Notes: a model not told the origin generated them from the letters alone. 64,000 bases of DNA from Oscillospiraceae bacterium (GCA_017620525.1 JAGAUY010000093.1:22602-86601), one strand, 5' to 3'; numbered from the stretch's first letter, positions 34,194 to 44,122 are shown. Numbers and translations: made by a program.

Positions 34194-37100
34194 ATGGCTA
34201 AGGAAATCCTGAAACCGAACCAGGTGGAAGCACCTACCCTGTTTGTCGGCGTCGGCGGCACCGGCTGCAAGATCGTCAAAATGGTCGCGGAAATGTGCCG
34301 TCCCGAGGAGAAGGAGAATATCAACTTCGCCTGCCTGGACACCAACGTCAATGACCTGAATTCTGTTGCCCAGAGCAATGCCCATATCTACTATATTCAG
34401 ACTTCCAATACCCAGACCGTCGGTGACTACCTGAATTACGATCAGGACGCACTGCAAAATTGGTTCCCCAAGAATGCGGTCATCTATGACAAGACCGTTT
34501 CTGAGGGCGCCGGTCAGGTTCGTGCGATCTCCCGTCTGGCCCTGAATGCCACCATCAAGACCGGTAAGATCAATCCCCTGTACGATGCCATCGACAACCT
34601 GTTCCGTAAGGACGGCAAGGAAATGAAGCAGGCCATGCGTGTGGTCATTGCCTCCACCGCTTCCGGCGGTACCGGCTCCGGCATCATTCTGCCTCTGGCA
34701 ATGTATATCCGGGACTATGTGAAGAACAAGTATCCCAATACCAGCCTGATCGTCCGCTCTCTGGTCCTGCTGCCTGAGACCCTGGACAGCGTCATCACTT
34801 CTACTGCTGAGCGTGAGAGCCAGCGCCGCAATGCTTACGCGACCATCAAAGAGATCAATGCCTTCATGATGAAGGGTTCCGGCTTCTTCGATGTGGATGC
34901 CGACCTGAAGCGCTACAGCAATCTGCACATGGACTTTGCCGTTCCCGGTACCGGCGAGATGAAGTCCCTGTCCGTCCTGCCCTTCGATTTCTGCTTCCTG
35001 CTGGACGGCCAGAATGCTGAGGACAGCACGCTGATCTCTTTGGGCCAGTACATCCAGCAGGCTGCCCGGGCATTGTACGAACAGAACGTCGGCCCCATGC
35101 AGAAGAGCGCTTTCTCCGTGGAGGATAACATCATCAAGGAAATGTCCAATCCCGGAAACTATGGCCGCAACCGCTTCGGCGGCATCGGCGCCAGCACCGT
35201 CCGCTATCCCTATGAGGACATCGCCGATTACATTGCCTATGACTGGGCGATGGATGCCATCGGCGGCGAAGGTGAAGCTGCCAAGTGGTCCAAGTATGAC
35301 AATGAATTTGACATCAAGCTCCGTGAAGCACGCAAGAAGGGCCTGGCAGAGTCCGAGTGCCCCAAGCGTTCCGAAGTGTATGTCACCAAGATGAACACCG
35401 CCACCGACAATTTCTCCAAGGATCTGCGCAGCAAGTATCTGATGAATGCCAATAAGCGCGTCAGCAAGTACTTTATTGACCTGGCTGAGGAGATGCACAA
35501 CTGCCTGTCCAACAATGCTGCCATCCGTGTGGCAAGAGATGCTGCCAACGAATTGGCCGAAGAGATCGACTACAAGAATGACAGCTCCAAGCAGGGCCAC
35601 GCACGAGATAACCTGATCCTGCTGCGCAGCTATGAAACTGCCGTCCGGATCAATGCACGCAAGGCGGGCGCTGCTGCTGCGGAGGCGATCTTCCTGAACG
35701 AGGTCAAGACCATCGTTGAAAAGAAACCCTTCACGCTGGAGTATCTGATCAAGAATGCCTACGGCGAAGTGGGCCACCCCAATGCCATCCGTCACCTGCT
35801 GTATATGGTCAAGGATGAGATGGACAAGCGGGTCAAGACCACCGCTTCCCAGATCAATGACGTGATCCTGCCTGTTCTGATGAACTATGGCGCCAGCGCC
35901 AACGATACCTCCACCTTTGACATCGGTTTCAGCAAGAAGAAGGAACGCAACCTGGATGAACTGTGCGCTGCTGAGAAGGGCGAGGGCCAGGATCCTTCCC
36001 TGCTGGAGAAGCTGGGCGGCTACGAAAAGCTGTATGATGCTCTGAATGCCTGCTTTACCGATTATTATTCCTCCATCACCAAGTTTGCTGAGTACACCGT
36101 GGAACTGGAGGCCTACAAGCTGGGTTCTGAGTATATCGGCGAACTGAGCAAGGCTTTTGAACGTTTCTACTACACCTTCTCCGAGAAGGTCACCGCGCTG
36201 GTGCGCCGTCAGGAGGACCTGGTCGACAGCCTGCGTTTCCAGAAGGGCGACTCCGTGCTGAATGTCTGCTCCAGACAGGAACTGCTGGAGGAGCTGAGCC
36301 GCTCCACCCGCAATGCCAGCGAAGAGGGCTCTATGCTCGACAGCGAGCTCAACGGCAATATCTTCGATGCCATCAAGGCCAATGTTGCCTTTGAGCGTGA
36401 GATCCGCAATGCCGACGTGGTGGAAAATGACCGCCGCATCGATATTTTTGATGACATTCTGCTGGATTATTTCAAGGAATCCGTCCGCCGCAACTGCTCC
36501 AATATTGACCAGAACATCGTGGAAGCGATCGCCATGGAGAACCGTCTGGAGCACCGCGTGAAGGCCCGTGAGACCCAGAGCAGCGATGAAAAGGTCTTTG
36601 ACAAGGTCTCCATCGAAGATAACATTTTCCACATCCAGGAGGTGCTGTCCAAGGGCCGCCGTCTGGCCGCTCCCGGCATCCAGCGTCCCCGCAATGAGGA
36701 ATCCCGTGAGATCATCCTGTGCGCCTACAACAGCGCTCTGGCCAATATGCGCAACTACCGCATGGATACCCTGCTGCCCAAGGATATGAACGGCAATGCA
36801 GTGGATACGGTCTCCCAGTATGAGATCAACTTCTTCAATGCGCTGTATAACCTGACTCCCAACAAGCTGAACAAGTTTGCCTCCCCCGATAAGGCGGAGA
36901 CCCGGACCAAGGATGCAGGTCTGTACCACAATGCCTATGTGAAGTACTCCAAGGATATCGGTCCCGACTCCACCAAGGGCGCCATCATCTCCACCCATAT
37001 CGACAAGCGCTGGGATTCTGTGGCCGTGATGCCCGAAATCGACTTTGACTATCAGAACAAGCAGATCATGCGCATCCATCAGGCGCTGATCTACGGTCTG

Positions 37101-37748
37101 ATCTACAAGGCCATTTCTTTCCGGAACCTGTCCAATTCTTCCGGCGGCAAGCGCGTTTACAAATACGAGGATTCCGACGAGCGCTACATCGACCTGGTGG
37201 TATCCAACGGTACCCTGTGCGATGAGTTCTATGAGATCCTGGACGCTCTGTACATCAGCTCCTCTATCGTTGAGGATGTGGGTGTGATCTATGAGAAGAA
37301 GCATGCCCGCGATACCACCCGCAACTCCAACTATGTGGACACCGTCTTTGCCAAGGAACTCTCCGAGTTCCACATTGACTGTCTCCATGACGGCAAGACC
37401 AGTCTGTTCGAGATTCCTCTGGCTTATTATAACAGCCTGCCCAACTCCAAGCGCTACACCAGTGAGATTACCGCTCTGGTGGACGCAGTCGTCAAGACCT
37501 TCCGGGATGAGCTGAGCCTGTGCGAAAGCGCTGTGGATGTCAAGTTCATGCACTGCGCCATTCTGGCTGAGCAGTTCGCCCTGCTGATGGACAACTATGA
37601 GAAGTATGAAAATCTGCGCTGCAACATCAATGCCTGTGACAATGTGGTGCTGGATATCATCTTCCGCAAGGTTCGTTCCGTCTTTGACAGTGCGGAGCCC
37701 GATAACTTCGAAGGGACCATCGCCCAGATGCGCAGCCGTCTGCGCTGA
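34194..37748 (+). CDS. Tubulin/FtsZ-superfamily protein (Tubulin_2-like, very large)
   Basis: 1184 residues from the ATG at 34194 (GAGGAGG nine bases upstream; the upstream in-frame ATG lies inside that site). The N-terminal nucleotide loop is FVGVGGTGCKIVKMV (about 17-31). The tubulin signature ASGGTGSGI is at about 154-162. DTN near residue 48 and a polar RESQRRNAY helix fit the GTPase fold. The remaining 800 residues are mostly helical and charged, far beyond the 350-400 residues of FtsZ. The family is known as tubulin-like proteins distinct from FtsZ; GTP-driven filament formation or membrane remodelling is plausible but untested. Cytoplasmic, between the vWA protein and two membrane proteins in one operon. 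Confidence 0.88.
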   Translation: MAKEILKPNQVEAPTLFVGVGGTGCKIVKMVAEMCRPEEKENINFACLDTNVNDLNSVAQSNAHIYYIQTSNTQTVGDYLNYDQDALQNWFPKNAVIYDKTVSEGAGQVRAISRLALNATIKTGKINPLYDAIDNLFRKDGKEMKQAMRVVIASTASGGTGSGIILPLAMYIRDYVKNKYPNTSLIVRSLVLLPETLDSVITSTAERESQRRNAYATIKEINAFMMKGSGFFDVDADLKRYSNLHMDFAVPGTGEMKSLSVLPFDFCFLLDGQNAEDSTLISLGQYIQQAARALYEQNVGPMQKSAFSVEDNIIKEMSNPGNYGRNRFGGIGASTVRYPYEDIADYIAYDWAMDAIGGEGEAAKWSKYDNEFDIKLREARKKGLAESECPKRSEVYVTKMNTATDNFSKDLRSKYLMNANKRVSKYFIDLAEEMHNCLSNNAAIRVARDAANELAEEIDYKNDSSKQGHARDNLILLRSYETAVRINARKAGAAAAEAIFLNEVKTIVEKKPFTLEYLIKNAYGEVGHPNAIRHLLYMVKDEMDKRVKTTASQINDVILPVLMNYGASANDTSTFDIGFSKKKERNLDELCAAEKGEGQDPSLLEKLGGYEKLYDALNACFTDYYSSITKFAEYTVELEAYKLGSEYIGELSKAFERFYYTFSEKVTALVRRQEDLVDSLRFQKGDSVLNVCSRQELLEELSRSTRNASEEGSMLDSELNGNIFDAIKANVAFEREIRNADVVENDRRIDIFDDILLDYFKESVRRNCSNIDQNIVEAIAMENRLEHRVKARETQSSDEKVFDKVSIEDNIFHIQEVLSKGRRLAAPGIQRPRNEESREIILCAYNSALANMRNYRMDTLLPKDMNGNAVDTVSQYEINFFNALYNLTPNKLNKFASPDKAETRTKDAGLYHNAYVKYSKDIGPDSTKGAIISTHIDKRWDSVAVMPEIDFDYQNKQIMRIHQALIYGLIYKAISFRNLSNSSGGKRVYKYEDSDERYIDLVVSNGTLCDEFYEILDALYISSSIVEDVGVIYEKKHARDTTRNSNYVDTVFAKELSEFHIDCLHDGKTSLFEIPLAYYNSLPNSKRYTSEITALVDAVVKTFRDELSLCESAVDVKFMHCAILAEQFALLMDNYEKYENLRCNINACDNVVLDIIFRKVRSVFDSAEPDNFEGTIAQMRSRLR

Positions 37749-37764
37749 GGCGCGGACCCACTAC

Positions 37765-37787
37765 CCCGCCCGGGACAGCCGGGCGGG
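37765..37787 (+). other. GC-rich intercistronic hairpin
   Basis: A perfect 9-bp stem (CCCGCCCGG) with a GACAG loop between the tubulin-like gene and the next gene, without a T run. It is likely an mRNA processing or stability element that sets relative expression. Confidence 0.55.
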
Positions 37788-37807
37788 ACACGGAGGTGAT
37801 TTACCAA

Positions 37808-39775
37808 GTGTTCACTGTTGTGATAACTGAACAGGCGCATATCGATGGTCTCGAAGAGTATCAGACCTTTCTGCAGCCCTTTCTGGACCGGTCGGACGTG
37901 GTGTTCTGCCGGTGGCATATGGATGCGGAAACGCTGACCGACGCGGTACCGGAGCTGATCAATACGGTTTCCCGGCATGAGCGCTGGCGCCTGATCGTGG
38001 TGGCTGACGAAGCTGGTCTGGAGCAGAAGAATCCCTTTGATCTGGTGCCCTACCGCAAGCCGGTCTGGCCGGCGGGACTGGACCAGAGTGAGTACCTCAA
38101 CCGGGTCCGTCAGACAAAATTCGCTGCCTTTGATCTGGCAGCGAAACAGCCGCTGACCCGGCTGATGACCTGGCTGTGCCAGAGTCCCACAGTGACCTCC
38201 GGCCGCAACCAGGCGGAGCGCGATCCGGAATTTGCCGAGTATATGGCGGAATTCCGGAAGAAGGAGGAACTGCGCGCCGGGATCCGTTCCGGTGAAACCC
38301 TGGAGATTGTGCTGCCGACGGAGATTATCTGTGTGGCGCGGCGATGCTATGAGCAGACGGAATATGACATTCAGACTGCGTGGAACCATCATGAGGATTG
38401 CCAGTACTCCAGGTTCTATGACTGGAACATGTATTTTGACAAAATGCGGTATTTGATTTTCGACACACTGCCGAAACATCATCGCAGTTATACCTATGAC
38501 TATATCCGCTTTCTCTATTCTCTGGTGCTGCTGGCCCGGAATCCGATTCCCCAGAGCAGTCTGAATCCCAACAGAGTGTATACTCTGTGCAGCGACACGG
38601 ACGAGAAAGCGCTGCGGCAGCTGCTGGGCAAGTTTGACGGCAAGCTGGCCGCCACCGAGGCATTCCTGGAGCAGGAGCGCAATGAGATCCTGAGCAGGGA
38701 ACGGCCCCGGCTTTCGGACAAGGATGCGCAGATGATCTTCTGTTCGCCCACGTCCATTCCGGTGACAGTTACCGCTGAATTTGACCAGAGTCCCATGTTT
38801 GTCCCCGGAAAGAACATCGGTCTTTCCACGGATTGTCCCGACAACGAGGAAGGCTACTGGGACAATGGCTACCGGCAGTCCCGCCGGACGCTGACCAAGT
38901 ATCTGAAGCTGCCCAGACGGGCATTGAAAAAGGCCACAGTGGAGCTGCGCCGCATGAATACTGCCGATCTGGATTATGCCAGCCGGCTTAATGAATTCCA
39001 GCTGGAGGATGTGCAGGACCATGTGGCGGAGGAAGAACTGCAGATGGTTGCCACCCGAACGGTCAGCTTCTACGAAACAGAGCGCTACGACCGGGATCTG
39101 AATGACCAGAACAAGCATATCCGGGAAATCATTGACAGGCGCCTGACCCGTAAGCGTACACTGGTGCTGGGATTCAGCGCACTGCTGGGCTTCGCGGTGG
39201 GGTTCCTGCCCTTGCTGTTCGGCAATCTGCGCACTGATGAAGGTGTGCAGCTGTCGCTGAGTTTTGCCTGGGTGGGAATCGGCCTGATGGCGCTGATCAC
39301 GCTGGTGACGCTGCTGTTCCTGCGCCGTCCGCTGCGCAAGGGTATCAGCGGCTATAACGGCATTATGAAGGGAATTCTGGATGAACTGGATAACGGCCAG
39401 GTGCAGTATTCCAAATACCTGAGTCATGCCTGCAATGTGATGCGGGGAAATTCCGTGCTCAATTACCGCGCGGAACATGAGAGTCCCGAGGAACTGAAGC
39501 TGCGTGTATATAAAAAACACAGCCTGGACGTGCTGCGCAAGCGCGAGGAACTGCGCGAAATTTTCGGTTCCCTGATGCCTGTGCAAACGCCTGTGATGGA
39601 TCCCAAGGAGGGATATCAGTATGACTTTACCCGCCCGGTGGATTATCCGTATCCGATTCCTTATCAGGCCGATCAGTACAGAAAGGTCGAATTCCTCCAG
39701 CGGGGAAATATGGTGGAAGTGCCCGTGAACTTTGTCCAGCGGATGCACATCCGAAGGGAGGAACTGTATGATTGA
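37808..39775 (+). CDS. Two-TM protein of unknown function in the tubulin-like operon
   Basis: 655 residues from the GTG at 37808, preceded by GGAGGTGA at optimal distance (the GTG at 37796 is inside that motif). A large N-terminal soluble part of about 445 residues has no domain I recognise. Two hydrophobic helices (about 450-471 and 483-505) form a hairpin, and a soluble tail follows, so both large parts should be cytoplasmic. Charged helices near 390-445 may be a coiled coil. It overlaps the next gene by eight bases. Probably a membrane adaptor for the tubulin-like protein (inference from context). Confidence 0.8.
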   Translation: MFTVVITEQAHIDGLEEYQTFLQPFLDRSDVVFCRWHMDAETLTDAVPELINTVSRHERWRLIVVADEAGLEQKNPFDLVPYRKPVWPAGLDQSEYLNRVRQTKFAAFDLAAKQPLTRLMTWLCQSPTVTSGRNQAERDPEFAEYMAEFRKKEELRAGIRSGETLEIVLPTEIICVARRCYEQTEYDIQTAWNHHEDCQYSRFYDWNMYFDKMRYLIFDTLPKHHRSYTYDYIRFLYSLVLLARNPIPQSSLNPNRVYTLCSDTDEKALRQLLGKFDGKLAATEAFLEQERNEILSRERPRLSDKDAQMIFCSPTSIPVTVTAEFDQSPMFVPGKNIGLSTDCPDNEEGYWDNGYRQSRRTLTKYLKLPRRALKKATVELRRMNTADLDYASRLNEFQLEDVQDHVAEEELQMVATRTVSFYETERYDRDLNDQNKHIREIIDRRLTRKRTLVLGFSALLGFAVGFLPLLFGNLRTDEGVQLSLSFAWVGIGLMALITLVTLLFLRRPLRKGISGYNGIMKGILDELDNGQVQYSKYLSHACNVMRGNSVLNYRAEHESPEELKLRVYKKHSLDVLRKREELREIFGSLMPVQTPVMDPKEGYQYDFTRPVDYPYPIPYQADQYRKVEFLQRGNMVEVPVNFVQRMHIRREELYD

Positions 39776-42700
39776 TCAGATTTACGGCATCGCAAAGATG
39801 CTTCTGATGGTTGTGCCTTTCCTGCTGCTGGTCCTGCTGGGATGCAAGGTGAATCTGAAGCGGCATGAGCGCTATAAACAGTTCCTGATGCCGGTGCTGG
39901 CGGTGGTATTCTGCCTGATCGCCATGATCGGTTTGGGATGGATCTATGATCGGGCGCTGGAATTTCTGGAGGCCCTGCCCGGAATGCTGCGCCGGTTTGC
40001 GGTGTGGCTGCATCCGGCCGCTCCCTCCATCGGTATCCATGTCATCGAAATGGCCCGGCTGTTCCAGTACTGGTTCAACGCGCTGAATCTGCCCTATTGG
40101 GCCTTCTATATGGCCAATATCCTGATGATGCTGGCTTTCCTGGTGGTCAAGAGCATTGCGCTGGTGCTGATGAAGGGATTGTTCCGTCAGGAGGGCGGCC
40201 TGTTCCAGACTTTGGCCGGTATTGCCTATGATCTGGATGAGGACACCGGCTACTGGCATCTGGCGGCTCACTATGGCCAGGGCCGGACGCTGCTGAACGT
40301 GGCCTATATCAGTGTGACGCTCCTGGGGTCTGCGGCGGTGCTGCTCACCAGCAAGCTCTACCTGATCGAAACGCTGCAGACGCCCTTCTATCCGGTGTTC
40401 GGCGTGATCCTTGTCGGGGAGATGTTCTTCTTCCTGAACGGCATGACCAGGCGGGAACTGCGCCATTTCCTTGGCTGCGAGGAGGACAGGGGTTCTCATA
40501 TCAGCGATTATTCCATTATGCGCCGGGTACTGCGCAAGCTGTTCCCGGATAAGCTCAATGCGGAGAATACCACTGTCAGCGGTGTGGAAGGCGCTGTTGC
40601 CGCCACCGACGAATTGCTGACGGAGCTGGAAGCCAGCAACCGTCATTATGAAGAAGCTTACGGCCGCTTCATGCGCCGCAAGAGCGAGGCGGGAATGGAG
40701 CTGGACCGCAACTATCTGATCTCCGGCAGACAGCTTCTGAACGGGCAGAGCGTCCTGTTCAATAACCCCTTTTACTATGATTTGATCCCCTATATGTCCT
40801 ATCCCATGAACCGCTGCCTGCTGCGGCATAAGAAGGTGTTGATCGTTCTCGGCCGCCACAGCACGGAGGAGAACATTACGCAGTGGTGCCGGGACGGACT
40901 GACGGCGGTGACCAATGTTCCGGATATGTGGAACATCGGTGTGCTGACCCAGGAACAGCAGGACCTGGATGTGGGCATTATCACCCGTTCCAGTGTCCAT
41001 GATCTGAAGCTCCATGAGGCCAACAGTGAGTTCTTTGATCAGACGGAATATGTGGTTCTGATTGAGCCTTCCCGCCTTGTGACGACTGCCCAGGTGGGCC
41101 TGAACTCCATTGTCCGCCATTGCCGCAGAAAGCGCAAGCGTCTGGTGTTCTGCTCTATGGATAAGAACTGCGATGGCCTGGTGGATGCGTTGTCTCATAT
41201 TCTGATGACCAGCCTGAAGGAGGTCTCGGCAACAAACCACCACAAGGGCGCCTCTTCCTATATGATCTGGGAAGCGGACCGGGAGCATCTGCAGCACCGG
41301 ATGCTGCCTAATCTGTCCCGTTATCTCGGTATGGGTACGGAGCTGTCCTTCGCTGCGCTGAAGAACCAGGTTCCGGTAACGTCCTGGTATGGCGGCGATG
41401 CGTTCCCGGTGGTGGATATCCACTGGATCGCCAAGCAGTATTACTATGATCTGCTGCGCTATGCCAATCTGCCTGCGGAGCAGGAGGTTCTCGACCGGGT
41501 GTTCCGGGTGTCCGTAGATATGTGGAATGCCAGGAAGCAGGATAAACAGTATATCACGGTGGAGGACGAAAGCTTCAATATGTTTGAGGTGAAGCGTGAT
41601 TTCTCCACACGCGCCAGAGAGCAGGGCTTCGTCAATGTGATCTGTACAGAGTATCTGCTGAAAGATTACATGGCATCCAACGACTCCATTTTCAACGCAG
41701 ATCCCAAGGCAATTCCCTACATCACCGCTGACTATGCCCGTACGGCCCGGAATGTAGTCCTGCGGCTGTGTCTGCGGCTCAGCTCCGGACTGGTTCCGGA
41801 GCGGGAGATCGCCCGGGAAATGCTAATGATTGACCGGGACAGCAAGTACCCGATCAAGGCCCTGTGGCACGAAATCTGCGCTGCCTGCGGCCATGTGGGC
41901 AATGCTACGGTGGACCGCTTCGGCCATGAGACGCTGAATTGCCACAGCGCCGACGGTGATGTGCAGTTCAGCATGAATGTGATCATTCCCAAGCGCCGCT
42001 TCAGCATGGAGACCGGCGTTATGGAGACGATGTACTGCATCACCGACCATCGGTTTATCCGGCTGATCCTGGGCGATCTGAAGCTGGCGCAGTATATTGC
42101 CGAGGATGAAAACGGTCAGCGGCAGTATCTTGGCTCCGAGCTCAGCGGCCATGTATTCCAGAAGTATCTGCCCGGCCAGTTCTTCACCTTCGGCGGCAAG
42201 TACTATGAAATGCTGCGGGTGACATCCGACAATCAGGTGCTGGTGCGCCGCGCCTCCGATCATATTGAGGGCCGTCCCACCTATCGTCAGGTGCGCAGCT
42301 ATTACCTGTCCGCAGCGGTGGATTCTCAGGTGATGGGCGAGTGCAAAGATCTGGGTGTCATGCGTCTGTACCGTCAGTTTGCGGACATCCGGGTTCAGAC
42401 TCCTGCATACTATGCGCTGGACCGGTACAACGATCTGGTTCAGGGCAAGCGGATTGGCATCAACGGTGTGCCGGACCGGGTCTACAACAACAAAGCCATT
42501 GTGCGTATTGACCTGAATCAGTCGGGTCAGTATTCTCAGGAGACACTGAGTACCCTGACGCTGCTGATCAATGAGACGCTGCGTACCCTGCTGGCAGAGA
42601 ATCAGGATTATCTGGTGGCGCTGACTGCAGGTCAGGCACAGCTGCCCAATACCTACAGTCTTTTCGGTGAGAAGGGTTTTACGCCTCAGAGCGGCAGTAT

Positions 42701-44039
42701 CTACATCATCGAGGACAGTCAGATGGACATCGGTCTGCTGGACGCCGTGGAGCGGAACCTCAACCGCATCTTCGCCATCATCTGCGACTATCTTCAGTGG
42801 CATGATGAGGCGCTGGAAGCCAGCCTGAATCCGCCGCCTCCCGCTCCGGAACCGGAGGAAGTGGAGATTGCCCAGCCTGAGCAGAAGAAGCGCAGCTTTA
42901 TTAGGCGGATCATCGATGCCGTCAGGAGCTTCCTGCGAAGGCTCTTCGGCAGGAAGCCGGTGGAGGAAGAGGAACCCGAACAGACACCGGAAGAACCGGA
43001 AGCGGCAGAAGTGCAGCCCCAGCCCGGACAGCCTGCCGAACCGGAAACACAGCCGGAAGAAACTCAGCCGGAACAGACACAGGTACCGATGCAGTCTGTC
43101 AGCTGGCATGCGGCGGAGCAGCAGGATGCTGCCGGTGGCGACACGGTGGAGTACGAACCGGAGGAAGCGCGCAAGTGCAGCGGCCCCATGTTCGTCCGAC
43201 AGCCCTACCATAAGCGGTTCTATCTGCTCTATGGCGGCGAGGAAATCCCCGAAACGCTGAATATTCACGGTGTTCAGGAGATGCTGGCCGCCCTGGGTTA
43301 CAACAACAGCGCCCTGACCCAGGCCCGGCGGGGCAAGGATGTGGCAGGAATGCTGGAGCGCAGCTTTGTGCCCAACCGTGCGGGTGTTCATTACTGTGAC
43401 TTCTGCGGTACGGAGCTGACGGGTCTGGAGTATGATGTTCTGGGTGACGGCAGAGAGCGCTGCGCCAACTGCAGCCGCACAGCCGTGAAGAATCTGGACG
43501 AATTCATCGCCCTGCATGACGCGGTGCTGCGGAATATGAAGACCTTCTTCGGTGTCCGGATCAATGCGCCGGTCCGGGTGCAGATGGTCAACTCCAAGAA
43601 GCTGCACCGGAAGCTGGGACACACCTTTGTTCCCACCGGCAAATTTGACGGCCGGATTCTGGGAGTTGCGATCCGGGACCGGAACGGCTATACGATTCTT
43701 CTGGAAAACGGCGCGCCCAGACTTCAGGCGACTTTGACAATGGTTCATGAAATGACCCATATCTGGCAGTACCTGAACTGGAACGACAAGGAGATCCTGA
43801 TGCGCTACGGCAAGGAGCAGAATCTGGAGATATACGAAGGTATGGCCAAGTGGGTGGAGATCCAGTATGCGTATATGCTCGGCGAGATCGAGACCGGCAA
43901 GCGGGAAGAACTGATCACCCGTGCCCGTGACGATGTCTACGGCCATGGTTTTGTGAAATACGCAAGCCGCTATCCGCTGATCATCGGCCCCAACAAGGGC
44001 GGCAGTACGCCTTTTGACGATCCCAGGAAGCCTCTGTAA
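39768..44039 (+). CDS. Giant membrane protein with C-terminal LIM/zinc-ribbon and DA1-like metallopeptidase
   Basis: 1423 residues, GGGAGG seven bases before the ATG at 39768. About five N-terminal TM helices (10-28, 38-60, 107-130, 181-203, 209-228). A central 700-residue region has no family I recognise. A Pro/Glu-rich linker spans about 1024-1110. The C-terminal part has a Cys pair knuckle CDFCG (about 1210), a second CANC, then the zincin motif HEMTH (His1327, Glu1328, His1331) and a downstream EGMAKW glutamate (about 1357). The order, zinc-binding LIM-like module, DGR-C-x2-C, then HEMTH/EG, resembles the plant DA1 peptidase. Overlap with the previous gene and a strong terminator mark it as last in the operon. 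Confidence 0.85.
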   Translation: MIDQIYGIAKMLLMVVPFLLLVLLGCKVNLKRHERYKQFLMPVLAVVFCLIAMIGLGWIYDRALEFLEALPGMLRRFAVWLHPAAPSIGIHVIEMARLFQYWFNALNLPYWAFYMANILMMLAFLVVKSIALVLMKGLFRQEGGLFQTLAGIAYDLDEDTGYWHLAAHYGQGRTLLNVAYISVTLLGSAAVLLTSKLYLIETLQTPFYPVFGVILVGEMFFFLNGMTRRELRHFLGCEEDRGSHISDYSIMRRVLRKLFPDKLNAENTTVSGVEGAVAATDELLTELEASNRHYEEAYGRFMRRKSEAGMELDRNYLISGRQLLNGQSVLFNNPFYYDLIPYMSYPMNRCLLRHKKVLIVLGRHSTEENITQWCRDGLTAVTNVPDMWNIGVLTQEQQDLDVGIITRSSVHDLKLHEANSEFFDQTEYVVLIEPSRLVTTAQVGLNSIVRHCRRKRKRLVFCSMDKNCDGLVDALSHILMTSLKEVSATNHHKGASSYMIWEADREHLQHRMLPNLSRYLGMGTELSFAALKNQVPVTSWYGGDAFPVVDIHWIAKQYYYDLLRYANLPAEQEVLDRVFRVSVDMWNARKQDKQYITVEDESFNMFEVKRDFSTRAREQGFVNVICTEYLLKDYMASNDSIFNADPKAIPYITADYARTARNVVLRLCLRLSSGLVPEREIAREMLMIDRDSKYPIKALWHEICAACGHVGNATVDRFGHETLNCHSADGDVQFSMNVIIPKRRFSMETGVMETMYCITDHRFIRLILGDLKLAQYIAEDENGQRQYLGSELSGHVFQKYLPGQFFTFGGKYYEMLRVTSDNQVLVRRASDHIEGRPTYRQVRSYYLSAAVDSQVMGECKDLGVMRLYRQFADIRVQTPAYYALDRYNDLVQGKRIGINGVPDRVYNNKAIVRIDLNQSGQYSQETLSTLTLLINETLRTLLAENQDYLVALTAGQAQLPNTYSLFGEKGFTPQSGSIYIIEDSQMDIGLLDAVERNLNRIFAIICDYLQWHDEALEASLNPPPPAPEPEEVEIAQPEQKKRSFIRRIIDAVRSFLRRLFGRKPVEEEEPEQTPEEPEAAEVQPQPGQPAEPETQPEETQPEQTQVPMQSVSWHAAEQQDAAGGDTVEYEPEEARKCSGPMFVRQPYHKRFYLLYGGEEIPETLNIHGVQEMLAALGYNNSALTQARRGKDVAGMLERSFVPNRAGVHYCDFCGTELTGLEYDVLGDGRERCANCSRTAVKNLDEFIALHDAVLRNMKTFFGVRINAPVRVQMVNSKKLHRKLGHTFVPTGKFDGRILGVAIRDRNGYTILLENGAPRLQATLTMVHEMTHIWQYLNWNDKEILMRYGKEQNLEIYEGMAKWVEIQYAYMLGEIETGKREELITRARDDVYGHGFVKYASRYPLIIGPNKGGSTPFDDPRKPL

Positions 44040-44047
44040 CAGACTGA

Positions 44048-44082
44048 GCGGGCGAACAGAATTTCTGTTCGCCCGCTTTTTC
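44048..44082 (+). terminator. Terminator of the vWA-tubulin-peptidase operon
   Basis: A 13-bp perfect stem (GCGGGCGAACAGA) with an ATT loop and a TTTTT run. Confidence 0.92.
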
Positions 44083-44090
44083 TGCAGAAA

Positions 44091-44122
44091 AAACCAGTCC
44101 CGGATGTTTCCAGGACTGGTTT
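44091..44122 (-). terminator. Terminator of the TIR-RyR operon
   Basis: A 10-bp stem (AAACCAGTCC) with a 12-base loop; minus-strand transcripts end in a T run. It lies back to back with the plus-strand terminator. Confidence 0.85.

Noticed and set aside
34152-37553. A 1133-codon open frame antisense to the tubulin-like gene
   Set aside because: It has no ribosome binding site or promoter, and its sequence is the mirror of GC-biased codons. The plus-strand frame has clear GTPase motifs.
41823-43946. A 707-codon frame opposite the giant membrane peptidase
   Set aside because: Low-complexity His/Gln-rich product with no translation start signals.
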